Below, in pieces: positions 23,121 to 34,282 of a stretch of 64,000 nt of DNA; positions within the stretch are counted from its first letter, which is position 1, and the number at the start of each line of letters is the position of its first letter. The DNA lies in assembly GCA_004194705.1 (NCBI GenBank), contig SADC01001227.1:3247072-3311071 (forward strand), written 5' to 3'. The notes under the pieces were generated by a model that had not been told where the DNA came from, did not search any database, and saw nothing but the letters and a program-made list of their open reading frames with translations. Both the position numbers and the translations under genes were made by a program. The DNA comes from Ditylenchus dipsaci (taxonomy: Eukaryota; Nematoda; Chromadorea; Rhabditida; Anguinidae).

Positions 23121-23597
23121 ATTTTATTGGCCTTTGGTCACTGCAACATGAGATTGGTCCTTCGTAAATTAAGTCTCTAGTAGGCTACAGGTTCGAATCC
23201 CGGTCGTGGCGAAATATTTTTTCCTGGCTTAAATAGCTTTGAACGGACCCGTAAGCTTCAGGGTGCATAGGGAGACCATCTGAAACCTGCTCAAACGGGT
23301 ATCCACTTCCATAATACTAAATTTTGGATTCAGCCCAAATTAAACAAAAAAAACATTGTATCCCACCCATCATCCTGTCCTGAGCATAGTGGTCCATTTT
23401 TTTTAAATTTGGACGGCGTCCCATCCGCCGTCTCCAAATTTTCGGCCGGCCGTCCGCCGTCCCATCCATAATTCAAAATTTTCGCCGGCCGGCCTCCGGA
23501 CGGCCAAAACAGGGCCGTCCTGGACGGGATGGGAACGGACTAATCAATTGCTTCATTTCTGCTCAGTTGTTTTATTAAATTGACTATTAGACAAGGA

Positions 23598-23777
23598 TTA
23601 TTCCATAAAATTAGAAATGTAGGACAGTAATGAGCGGGCCTTGAGTAGTTCGGCGCCAATGCCTACTCGTCGGCCTTCAGAGTGCGTGGTGAGGACTGAG
23701 AAAAAGCGTTCAACTGCGCCGGATGAAGCTGTGACCATTAGAATTTCAAGAGCAAGGGAACGAAGAGGACCAATTGG
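23598..23777 (-). pseudogene. hAT transposase C-terminal dimerisation exon
   Basis: An acceptor (TATCTAG) opens a 59-codon frame ending in TAA. It reads PIGPLRSLALEILMVTASSG followed by AVERFFSVL, then GAELLKARSLL, the conserved hAT C-terminal dimerisation region (SSAxVERxFS). No other transposase exon is recognised within the element. The position inside 8-bp-duplication ends confirms the superfamily. Confidence 0.8.
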
Positions 23778-24098
23778 CTAGATATTAATTGTGGATAGTT
23801 TTATAATTTAAATTATATTACTTAAAATGTTCAACAAATTCTAACTTGTTCAAATTCTAACCGCTGCAATGGAGCCCAAAAAACTAAAAAATATGTGTGA
23901 TTTTGTTGCCTATTCTGCTACCGAGGGCAAATTCGATCAGTGAAGAAGATGAAAATAATCGCATCCAAAAACGATTAACCTTGCCTCTCCCTCTATCCGA
24001 GTAGAGCGAAGCGCAAAAGTTGTGGTGCCAATTGCTGCAGTGACACTGAATGTAGGTTAAGTGAAAATAGAGTTTTAGTAAATTTATAATTTTAAGGC

Positions 24099-24333
24099 GA
24101 TTTCAAAACTGTTTTCGACGGCAGTTGGGGCGACAACATTCAAGTTGGCATTTTTGAAAGCAGGAGCTTTCATTGGGGCAAGCGTCCTAGCACAGAAAGT
24201 GGCTAATTGGTGGGAAGGAAAAGAGCCCCAACCTCAGCTGACTCGAGAGGACTGGGAGAACAAAATCAGAGAAGTTCTAAGAGAAATGATAAACAAGGCA
24301 GAAATGAAAAACAACTACAAAAGATTCAATTGA
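24099..24333 (+). other. Unassigned ORF inside the hAT element
   Basis: A frame opening after TTTTAAG at 24096 reads AISKLFSTAVGATTF, then AGAFIGASVLAQKVANWW, a hydrophobic segment, then a charged tail. No family is recognised. It is antisense to the hAT exon and may be chance or captured sequence. Confidence 0.25.
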
Positions 24334-24893
24334 AATGCTTCATTCGTCATTCGTTTGTTTAAATATTAGGATCTATTATTATCATATTTAATCCAACAGA
24401 ATCTTTTTTTTTGAAGGCTATCTTGTTTATATTTACGTAACTAAACTTGTTTAAACACCCACCCTTTTTCCTTACAGGCTTAACAAATGGCAAGGATATG
24501 GTTTCTCTTGTCCACCGTCCGAGATTCGAAATTTTCGCCGGCCGGCTTTCGGCCTGCCGGATCGTTGCCCAACCGTCCGCCGTTTCGTCCAGAATTCAAA
24601 ATTTTCGCCGGCCGGCCTCTGGCCGGCCAAAACAGCGCCGTCTTGGACGGGACAGGGACGGCTGGACCACTATGGTCCTGAGTAGGATTTTCATACCAAA
24701 ACAGCTATTTGGACTGCAGAAACCCGGCGTTAGGCGAATTCGTCAACACCGAATTCATCAACACCAAATTCATCAACACGCGAATTCATCAACACCAAAT
24801 TCATCAACACCGAACTCATCAACACAATTTGTTTTCGCCCGAAATTTCAGTTTTTTGAATTTGCTGTGTCCGTAACATATGTAGGAATATTTG

Positions 24894-24998
24894 TACAGTT
24901 GAACCAGGCTGTAGTGCACACACTCCATAGTGCGTCTTCTTTATAGTTAGTACTTTGCCCAGTCCCGAGGGTGCGCACTATAGTCAGGTTCAACTGTA
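24894..24998. repeat. Pogo-tip MITE (ACAGTTGAACCAGGCT)
   Basis: TA-flanked inverted tips with GTGCGCACTATAGT inside. It is nested in FB-ULP. Confidence 0.6.
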
Positions 24999-25056
24999 AA
25001 TCATGTAAAATTTTTGAGAATCCACGAACTTGTATAATTTACATGACAATGTTCAG

Positions 25057-26341
25057 GCAAACATGAACTTCGAGCTGCTAACTTCCAAAAAACAGGCCAA
25101 TACTAAAGGATATTGGTGGACATCTCTACTGGAAGATACTTTCTACAGGAAAACGGAGATATTGGAGATGCACCTTCTTCCAAACTGGTTGGGACGGAAC
25201 ATCAAACACCAAATGCGCAGGTTACGAACCCTTACTTTCTTTCAAGCTTTTTCTGACTGAAGCCTTCATTTTTTAGGAAAGGGGCTGACTAGCGATGACA
25301 AGTACGAATTAACCTTGGCGCACAATCACTCCGGAGATGAGAATCGCATAGAAGCTAAGCGGTTTCAGGTATTTGGACACTTTACTTTTACAATCTTTAA
25401 AACTAAGTATAATTGCATTTAGGGAATAATCCAAAGCAATCAGAAAATAATTGCTTTCATTACGCTTGATGATACGATTGGTACACTTTGCGTAAATTTC
25501 GATTGCTGACAGATGCTTTTTTAGATTTATTTGATTCAGATCCGCTGGACAAAATTTGCGCAGATAAGTTTGGAATCCTTCTCACGGAGCAAGTGATCCA
25601 GTGTATACAGCCGAAGCAGTGGTTAAATGGAGACGTTATTAGCTACTATTCCAGCTACTTGCCCAGCGCAGTATGTTGGACTTAACGTTGCCAAAAGCAA
25701 GTAAATTCTCCGTTTTATAATCATAAGTCTAGCTTATGTTAAGATTTATGCCTTTGATTCATTCTTCTACCAGGAACTCGCCAAGAAAGGACCAAAAGAT
25801 GTCCTTTATTAGACGATGAATGCGGATCTCTTCGAATATGAACTTCTTCCTGTACCGATCCACACAGCAGCGCACTGGTCTTTGGCGGTATTCTTTTTGT
25901 TGATTGCTTATTATACATATTTTTTGATTTAGGCTGTCAATATCCTGACGAGAAAGCTCTATTTTCATGACTCACTGCACGATGACGGTGAAAATCATCT
26001 AAATCTGCTCAAGTGAACTATTTTTTATAGCCGACTAAGTCAAATAGTTCAAAAAAGTTCAGGTCGTTCCTCCATGAATTCGCCACAGAAAAAGGATATT
26101 ATGAAGAGAATCCTTCTGAGTGGATTGGTTTCGGCCCAAAGGTAAAACTGAATTTGCGTGCTTGTTAGGTAGATCTTATTTTGCAGGATATTCCGTTTTA
26201 AAACAATAATTTCGATTGGGGCGCCTCTGTGTGCAAGTTTGCAAGATGCTTGTCAAGAGAGATTTTGATGAATTTTTGCCAGAACAGATGCGAATGATCC
26301 GAATTGAGGTCGAAAAAGGAATTAGAAGTGGATTAGTTTAA
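25057..26341 (+). pseudogene. FLYWCH zinc finger plus Ulp1 (C48) protease gene, decayed
   Basis: Spliced segments (25057-25220, 25277-25368, 25423-25480, 25525-25666, about 25740-25889, 25933-26015, 26069-26140, 26188-26341) read in order: GHLYWKILSTGKRRYWRC...KC...HNHSGDE (a FLYWCH Cys-Cys-His-His finger), then QWLNGDVISYY, FDSFFYQELAKKG, PVPIHTAAHWSLA (catalytic His), LYFHDSL (catalytic Asp) and FDWGASVCKFA. The last block should be DCG with the nucleophilic Cys; here it is Trp. In-frame stops follow DVLY and DIPF. Ulp1-type proteases normally cut SUMO or related tails. Coupling to a FLYWCH finger inside a foldback element suggests a transposon-borne protein. It is inactive here. Confidence 0.72.
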
Positions 26342-26959
26342 AAAGTTATTGTTCACCTTATTTGTTTACCGTGCATGATCTTACAATTGTTTAGTGAATA
26401 AAATATGATTTGAAGGTTTACTATTGATGTGCTAATGAATTTTAAATAAATAAAAAGGTATGCAGTTAATATTATTGATGCATAGGCTTATCATTCACCC
26501 CCAGATCTTGAATCCCACCAAGTTTATAAATTCTCAATCTTCAGATATTTCTATACACCTAAATCATCTGAGCATTGGGTACTACTACACAGGCACTTCG
26601 ACCTGAGTACTGAACCGATACCCAGGTACAATTACCTGAGCACCACCTAGACACCTTAGGGTACGATACTCCAGAACTGGGGTTCGTGAAAGTCAAATCG
26701 CTGTTTTAGCATTATCAAACCGTGTTCAAAACACGATTCTATACAATCTGCACGGCCTACAACTGTACAATTATGTCAAAATACTTTCAGCTAAGTCGAT
26801 AATTTCGGGTTCTGGGGGGGGGGGTCAATATCCGCTCAGGGAGGTACTAGGGGTCTCCCCTACTTATCTTGAGGACGAACAATCTTCAAAAAACTAGTTT
26901 TTGACTGTTATAGAAGAACTAAAATTATTCTATCACCAGGATTTGAACCTCTAACCTCA

Positions 26960-27085
26960 AAATTTTGGAGAGGGAATTTACCGCTGGAGAATTTACTGGA
27001 AGAGGAATTTACCGCGAGGAATTTTACAGAGGGCGGAATTCACATCGGGGAATTTACAGCGGGCGGAATTAACCGCCGCCCGATG
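26960..27085. repeat. Degenerate GGAATTTACCGC word array
   Basis: About six imperfect units of GGAATTTACMGCGRG just inside the right arm of FB-ULP. Confidence 0.5.
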
Positions 27086-27364
27086 CGAGGAAAAGGATTT
27101 GCGATTTTAAACCCTAAAAATTCGTGCCAAGACAAATTGTGTTGATGAATTCGGTGTTGATGAATTCGGCGCCACCCCAGAAACCTCAGTCTTCAAGTAG
27201 TTTCAGACCCGCAGTATCTAGGTGGCAGTCGAAAGGACGTGGTGCTTGGGTGACCTAATTCGGAAAGAAAACAGAAACAGTCAGGTGATTGTATTTGGCA
27301 GTGCCTAGACATGGGTATTCAAATGGAAATGAATTAATAAGAACCTTGACGGACTTCACCATGT

Positions 27365-27471
27365 TTGAATTTGGACGAATTGCACTTTGGACGAACTGAA
27401 TTTTAGACGAACTGCATTTTGGACGAATTGACTTTGGACGAACTGAATTTTGGACGAAATGCTATGGCACC
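27365..27471. repeat. Inverted TTTGGACGAA array, partner of 22587-22735
   Basis: Same tip (GCTATGGCACC, one mismatch) and same words in opposite orientation. Confidence 0.7.
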
Positions 27472-27594
27472 GTGAAACGTGCTCAATTTACTTTTTTGTT
27501 GCAAAACATCACCAAGTGATTTAAGAGTCTGTCTTCAGAGACCATTCTATACTCAGCAAACGCGTAAGAAAAGAAAGTAACTTTTGAATAAGTC

Positions 27595-27776
27595 TACTCT
27601 CGATACAGTGTAGCTCGCGGGGATCGTGAAAATATACAGTATATCGGGAGATACACTATATCGAGGGTACACGGTAAGCCAGTTTGGCTTAGAGCTGACT
27701 AAATGAGGTTGAAAAAATATACACTATATCAAGATCTACACTATATCGAGGGTACACTGTATCGAGAGTTGACTGT
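27595..27776. repeat. CTATATCGAG-word MITE with a pogo-like end
   Basis: Left CTCTCGATACAGTG and right TATCGAGAGTTGACTGTA, with several ACACTATATCGAG words between. Confidence 0.55.
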
Positions 27777-27779
27777 ACT

Positions 27780-29194
27780 CGTTAACGCAAAACTTGGAGT
27801 TCTGCAAAATAATTTGACACGAGTGATTTCAAATTAGTAAATGCAGTTTAAGTAGCGACTGAGTTTTATCTCTGGGCTGGTATACAACAGCGGTTAGCAT
27901 GCTAACCAGTAGCCTTACTAATCTTAGTGAATATCAGCTCTGATGGTGAGTCGAGTTGTCGGTTGTGAACAAAACACTTTATCTTTTTCGCCAAGAGCCA
28001 TCAGCAAATGTCATCTTTTAATAATAGGCATTGTTTTAGCCAATTTATATCTTTGCTAATTTTTGTGCATGCTTTAAGCCACAGCTCATTTTCTCAGATG
28101 TCACTTCATAGACATTTTAGATGAATGCCAACATTAACAATGCTCAAGTAAATTGGTAAGCTATCGCTCGTGTTATGCAATTTTTGTAAAATCCAGCTAA
28201 CATCCAATTTTGGTAGAAAGAAATATTGTTGAGTCCATGGTGGCAAAAGATAATTTAGCTGAAGAAGATCCTAAAAATCCAAAAACTAATATCTGGGTAC
28301 TATAAACCCTGCGCTCGGATGATTGAAAATTTCGAAAAAATTCAAAATATAATTCACTTCCTTTAATTACATGCCATTGAATTCGAAACTTCGAAAAGAG
28401 GGGGCGAATTGTCTCATTTTAGCGCGAAGGGGTGAATCGTCTCATTTTAATGCGACGGGGTGAATTGTCACGTACCGTAAAGTCGGTGCTAATTTATTTC
28501 CAAAAATAAGTAATTCAGTGGTAAGAAAAAAAATTCCGCTCTAGAAAAAAAGAAACATTTTGTTGTCAGAAATGATTTATTCGGAAGCTAAAATATATTT
28601 TAGGTAACATAAAATGAGGGTAGTTTTTGTAATTTTTGAGATTCACAAATATCTTTGCCTATCTAAATATTTTTCTCTGGCTATCCTTTTCATTTCGGGG
28701 TAATCATATTAATCACTATCAAACATCATATAGGTCCTCTCTATGAAATTTTCGGATGATTTTAACATCTTTTTCTATTTATCTAGCTCTCTCAAGCTAT
28801 CTCCTATCTTTTTATTTGATCAGTAGAGATCCCTGGTATCGCATGGGTTTTGCCAGTGAGGTTGTGGTAAAACTGTTTGAGGTAGTGCGCATTCGAGGAT
28901 GTTCGCATCCAACCTACCTACTGCCTGTGTCCTGCCCCATCCCCTAAAAGAACATGGAGAAACAGCCTATCCTATCCACCAATCAATATTTTTAAGCGAG
29001 AAAGGCAATTTTTTAGTGAACCTAGTAGATTCTCTTTTTGTGTGTGGGTAGTAGTAGTATAATGAATCGGTTAAAACTAGCTTTTTTCTTTCAAAAATTT
29101 ATATTTTAGAATTTGAAGCTATATTTTTAGTTTTTTTTTCACTTTTGTGTCTTTTGTAAAAAATTTGTAATTTTTAAAGTTTAAGTTTGTGTAA
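27780..29194. other. Mostly gene-less upstream region of the BEN-like gene
   Basis: A possible small exon at 28237-28296 starts MVAKDNLAEEDPKNPK and ends at a GTACTA donor, but no linked exon was found. A GTGAATTGTCTCATTTTA word is repeated near 28407-28470. Confidence 0.3.
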
Positions 29195-32100
29195 ATGGAG
29201 ATGTCTTCCTCTTCTTCACCTGACCCTGTTATTAACAATGGCCAACCATCTCTGGACTGTGGCCTATTCGACTTTCAAGGAAATAGCGGCCTCAGCAGTA
29301 GTACTGAACAAATTATGGAGCTCATTAACCAAATTAAGAATAGTAACAACAATACTTTAGGACTTTCTAACTCTATGGATATGGTTAGTTAGTGTCAATT
29401 ATGAAAAGCCTCCATATCAACTTTTTTTGGCTTTTTAGTGAGGTTTATACTTTTTATATGCAAGCCAGCCAAAATTGGGTTTCGACTACTTTTTCAATGT
29501 TTTAGCTTCTGTACTTTACAAAAAAAAATTAGATTTTTTAAACAAAAATTGAGTTTCGATAACTCCGGCATGGCGTTTTTATTGATCCAAGTAAATCGCT
29601 TAGCTAAAATCAGAAAGAATTATTGAATATCACACGGGAAATAATTTTAAGGTATACGCAGGGCTGTGATCTGTGCTTTAAAAGAAATTTGTACCTTTTT
29701 TTGGAACTTCAAATCTTTTTTATTTTGAAAGATTAACGTCAAGATCTTTACTTGCTTCGAAATGGCAATAAGCATTATATAGATGACTTTTTTCCGTCAA
29801 AAGTAGTCAAAATTTACTTTTTTAAAATTTTCAAGATAGCAGATTTGGTTATTATGTTTCAAGGAGTTGAGGTTTTTAAATTTTTTTGTTCAATTATTTT
29901 TATTTTATGCATTTTATTATTTTATTGACTATTTTTAATATTCAGCCATCACCCCTGTCCGGCAAAGTATCGCCAGACCTGTCGTCTCCCCCACCTTCCA
30001 ATGATTGCTCATTGGACAATAACAGCGGTGGGTCTCCGGCATGTGTGGCTCGCTTAGCTTCTCCCTCATTCATGCAGCAACAGATACAGCAGTTCCAGTT
30101 AGACATGGCTGTGGCTGCCTTTCGCCAAAATGGCAGCAGTCAAGAATCTATGTTGACACCTGTCTCCTGTTTCCCTATCCTCGCCCCTATTTTGGTTAAA
30201 AATGAACAAACAAACCAAGGAAACGCAAATACACAACAACAAAAACAGCAGACAGCAATAATGTAGTGGGAAGTGATTCTGATGAGTGTGATGCAGCGAA
30301 ACACATAGTATGTTCATATACACACTATACAAGTCAATTTTTTCAAAATAATTTCAAATGATTTTTTCGATCAAACAAAATAACTAAAATCTTATACAGT
30401 CGCCGCTCTATTTAACATAACACTATTTAACATAAAACTCTGTTTAACATAAGTTTTTGCCCGTTCCAAGCCAATAAATCGTCTCTTTATTTAACATAAA
30501 CCCCTTATTGTCGCAAAAGTTCAATTTTCTTTTGTCTTGAAGAGAGAAAGTGCATGTTATCAAAATCGACATTCATAAATTTTTATTCTTTTTTCTTCTA
30601 GAACGCGTGAAAAAATAAAAATAAAAGAAAATGTAGTAATATTTCGTTGTAAGCCACTGGCTATTTGATGTAGTCATTTGATGTAGTTAAAATATTGCTA
30701 TTTTGGAGGAAAAACTCCATATAACATAATTTGGAGAAGGTCAATAAAAAAACCCTTTTAACATAACTCTATTTAACATAACGTTTTCGGCGCTTCCCTG
30801 AATTATGTCAAATAGAGCGTGGACTGTAAATTTGACAAAAGTTAAGTTTCACAAAACGAAAAAGCATAAAAGTGAAAACTATAAAATAGTTAAAATAAGA
30901 AAGATGAGCTTAGCACTAGGTTGTGAAAAACAAACTACCCAGATTTTCGAAAATTAAGGTTTTCGACTTAATATTTTTTCTTTAGCTACATGCATGAATG
31001 AAATTGAAAATTAAAAAAAAACATTATGACTACTTTTGAAGAAAAACCATTTTACTCAGTGCTTATTGCCATTATCAAGAGAAAAAAATATTTAAAAAGT
31101 TTTCGGGTTCACAAGAAAGTACAATTTTTTTAAAGTACGATTCCCATCTCTGACTTTATGTTATAAATTGTGCGGGAGATTTGGCTGTAGATCCTCATTA
31201 TTACTTGCGAAAAAGTTAAAAAATTGTATTTTGTGCAGTAGAATTTTTTCGCAAAGTTTAAAACTTTTTAAAAATTTCTGGTGAAACGGTAATTCTCCAA
31301 ATTAACCATGAAAGTATTGCCGGAAAATATCCTGAAACTATCACGCATGCTATTTTTGGACATGTCAATCGTCCTTTACCTTGTGATGACATCACTTTTG
31401 CAAAATCAAGTCATATGCAAATTTTTAAAAATAAAGCTATACATATATGTTTGCAAAATTATTTTGCTTTTTTTGCGCACTTTTCTTGCTATAAATTTGC
31501 ATGTGATTTTTTTTTGAAAAATCGATTAAATTGTTTTGCATAAAAAAGGTATGCCTTTTTTTCTTGGTTGTTTTGAGCATTGTGTTTTAACAAAAGTGTG
31601 TTCAAGCCCAGCGTACGTTAAAGCTTAATCAAAAATATTTTCCAAGCTCCAAAAAAGGTTGAAAAAACGTCTTTTTATACATTTAACATACCCATGATAT
31701 ATATTCCCTCCGCCTAAGCACAAGCCAAGAAACAACGAGAAAACCAAGGCAAAACGCAACTATTTCTAAAAATAGTCAAACTTAAAGGGTCATAGCCGTC
31801 GCCGACAATGAGACTTTCATACGAATGTTTCAAATTTTTGACCATGTTGATATTTTATTGATCAAAAATAACAACGCAGAAAGAGGAATAGAACCTACAG
31901 TGAAAAGTATAATAAAATCAACAAATTTTAACAGTTTGCATGGAAGGAAGCTCGCGCTCGTAAAATCCTAAGTGCCCGCCCTCTCCAAAGAGTATTTTTT
32001 TCTAAGCCTACCTTTTTTGGTTCGCTTGATTTTTTTCACCCCAATCTATTGCAATGTGAAGCGTGCTGTTCTTTGGCCGCGATGCCGCCAAATACCTTTG

Positions 32101-33730
32101 GTATTGTCGGTACAAAAGGTGTGAAATAGGTGAAAAATAAAAAAATTGGCTCTTTTTTATCTAATAAAAACTTTCTGTTTTTAGCCACAGTATCCTTCAT
32201 CAATGGAGTCTCCATTCGCCCAGTTTTTTCCTACCAATCCGTGCTCAGATCTCCTGATGGCTGCGGCGGCAGCAAGCTCTGTATCTATGAATGCACCAAG
32301 TTCTTCATCTTTCTCGCTCATGGACTGGAACCTGAAGCAAATGCCTGCACTCAAATCTAATTCATCCTCTCAAAACTATGGTTCCACTAGTGTACCAACA
32401 AAAGTAATTGACTATTTTTAAAAATGGAGAAAATAAAAAATAAACTTTTTTCTCTTCAGAAACTTCGCGGCATTGTTACAAGAGCAGATTTCATGGAAAA
32501 AATTGAGAAAGCGGAAAATTTGGATGACTGTAAAAAAATATTTCTTTCCATTTTGGATGTTATTCTTCCAGGAAAGGCTAGTCAAAATGTAGCGGTTAAT
32601 ATTCCGATGGTTAGTTTTTGTTTTACTCTTTCAGGCTTTTTGTTTATAAGTTGGTTTTTCCAGCAGAATAACTTTGATATAACGAGGATTAGTCCCAAAT
32701 TTGTAAAAGTCAGCCAAGACCGGGAAGAGATTGATCTACATAAATTATTTGCCAGCTTCTGGGTCTCAAAGTCTCATCTTTCCGTCAAAAATATTCCATC
32801 AGCATTTACTCGATTTGTGTTGTCAAAGGTTGGTTTAAAATTTTCAGTTTTCTCAAAGTTACCAAAATATCTTTTTGTTCAACAGGCCTTTTAAAATTTA
32901 AGAGCCCTCATTTTTGCATTTCCAAAAATACCTTGATTTTTTTTTAATTTTCATAATTGAATAATTTTGTTTATACAAATGTGTCAGAGACCAATTAAAA
33001 TAAAAAATTGCAATTTTGAAATTTGTCAGGACATTAAAATAATAACATCAACAAATATGAACAGTTTGTATGGAAGGAGCCATAAAAATGAAGAAAATTT
33101 AAAATACCAAATTATTTTAAAGAGTGTCTGTATAACGGCACTCCTGGAGACCGTCCTTGAGCTGCTGGTTCATTAAAGATATTGGTTTGTCGAGGGTTGA
33201 CTGTATTTGTAGCTTTTTGAAACACATTTCAAAATCATGTTTTATTTTCATTTATTTTTACTAACAAACCAAATTATTTTTTGATATTTCTAAGGGTCGT
33301 GTGCTCTAAAAGCGATAATCAACCGGGCAAAAACACTTTTTTTCTAACTTTTTGCCCGCTCTGTATTTCAGTAATGTAATAAAAAAAACATAAAAATTTA
33401 GGTCCTTGGCGATGAAATTAGTAAGTTCACTTACTGCAAACTCAACAATGGAAAACGAGGCTACAAACAGCTAAGCAATGAGTTTGTCAAAGCAATCACA
33501 GGTGTGTTTGCTCGAGATTACTTTGAGCGACCTTATGAACTTTGAAAATATCTTAGAATTTGTTGCCGAGGGTTTTGGTATTCCAGAAAGTGATACAAAT
33601 TCAAGAATTGCTCTAAGAAATGCTGTTGAAAATGTGATCATAAACACTTGGTATTACTTTTTAACTTTAAAATTTTTATCACTATGTTTTTAGTGGCAAC
33701 GCACGCAAACGAGTCACTGGACCATGCTAA
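29195..33730 (+). CDS. Ser/Asn-rich nuclear protein with BEN-like C-terminal domain (LIN-14-like candidate)
   Basis: Exons: 29195-29383, 29946-30307, 32191-32403, 32460-32609, 32664-32828, 33402-33650, 33694-33730; all phases agree. The first half is low-complexity (Ser, Asn, Gln, Pro) with a nuclear-signal-like KPRKRKY and an acidic SDSDECD. The second half is ordered: KLRGIVTRADFMEKIEKAE, NFDITRISPKFVKVS, then KRGYKQLSNEFVKAITGVF and SRIALRNAVENVI ending CGNARKRV. Layout and spacing of the last 110 residues resemble a BEN DNA-binding domain. Among nematode BEN proteins LIN-14 shares the long disordered N-terminus, but I cannot confirm it. One A is missing near 30218 and one extra T occurs at 33541-33543. 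Long introns are made of MITEs. Confidence 0.72.
30395..30828. repeat. Pogo-tip MITE with TTTAACATAA words
   Basis: TA-flanked tips ACAGTCGCCGCTCTATTTAA / complement. The private word CTATTTAACATAA recurs in both arms. It sits in intron 2 of the BEN-like gene. Confidence 0.75.
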
Positions 33731-34280
33731 ATCATATAGCAAAAGTTTTTTCAATCACATGCTTTTTGGGTATAAAAGTTAAATATATTGTTTTGCCTCA
33801 ATGATCATCATATTGGTTTGCCTTAGATTGTTCGCTAGTATTTATTGACATACAAATTTGTAAATTGTCTCATTTGTGCTTAAAAGATTTCAGTCTTATT
33901 GTCCTTGATCCTAGTCATTCAAATATTTCGGAAAAATATAAACATATTTTATTTGTATCTGTATTTTCGTAAACAAACTAACAGCGAAAAATAAAAGAGT
34001 CTACCTGCAGGAATAATACAACTTTTAAGATTTTGAGAATCTATTTCTAAAAGCGCTATTTTTTGTTTATAAGGCTAGAATTTCATCTAAATTTCGGCAA
34101 AATGACATGGTTTTAGTATCTATCATTGAAGTCTAGGCTATAAACTAAAGAGGGTGATGATACTGCGGTGTGATGTTTTCTGCCTAAATTAGGTGCAATT
34201 TTTGTGATCAGGTATACTTCTTTATCAAAACACTTTTACAAAAACTAAAAAGTGGAATTTTTCAACGACAAGTAAAAACT
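33731..34280. other. 3' flank of the BEN-like gene
   Basis: AT-rich, with AATAAA at about 33990. I looked for lin-4 seed matches (CTCAGGGA) and saw none. Confidence 0.4.
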
Positions 34281-34282
34281 TG

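Larger units (their letters stand above)
23377..24682 (-). mobile_element. hAT transposon (1290 bp) with perfect 8-bp target duplication
   Basis: Ends CATAGTGGTCCA (23385) and TGGACCACTATG (to 24674) are flanked by GTCCTGAG on both sides (23377-23384, 24675-24682). CGGCCGGCGAAAATTTTGAAT-type blocks sit just inside both ends. A minus-strand hAT dimerisation exon lies at 23598-23777. The interior cannot hold a full transposase, so the copy is deleted. Confidence 0.88.
24717..27185. mobile_element. Foldback element FB-ULP with AATTCATCAACACCG-word arms, 8-bp duplication and FLYWCH-Ulp1 relic
   Basis: The left arm (24725-24825) is an array of AATTCATCAACACCR. The right arm (27135-27177) holds the complement, and both run into ACAATTTGT on the inner side. 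CAGAAACC flanks both ends (24717-24724, 27178-27185). The outermost tips have diverged (CGGCGTTAGG versus GGGTGGCGCC). The 2.45-kb interior contains a pogo-tip MITE (24894-24998) and the zinc-finger/protease relic. The design parallels FB1 and FB3. Confidence 0.65.

Noticed and set aside
23170..23215. tRNA gene
   Set aside because: Only a B-box-like GGTTCGAATCCC is present. No A box or acceptor stem at the right distance.
26930..26960. tRNA on the minus strand
   Set aside because: B-box-like string only; no cloverleaf could be drawn.
22587..27471. Single 4.9-kb element bounded by the two TTCGTCC arrays
   Set aside because: Tips match but no target duplication is found outside them, and the left array sits at the centre of another palindrome.
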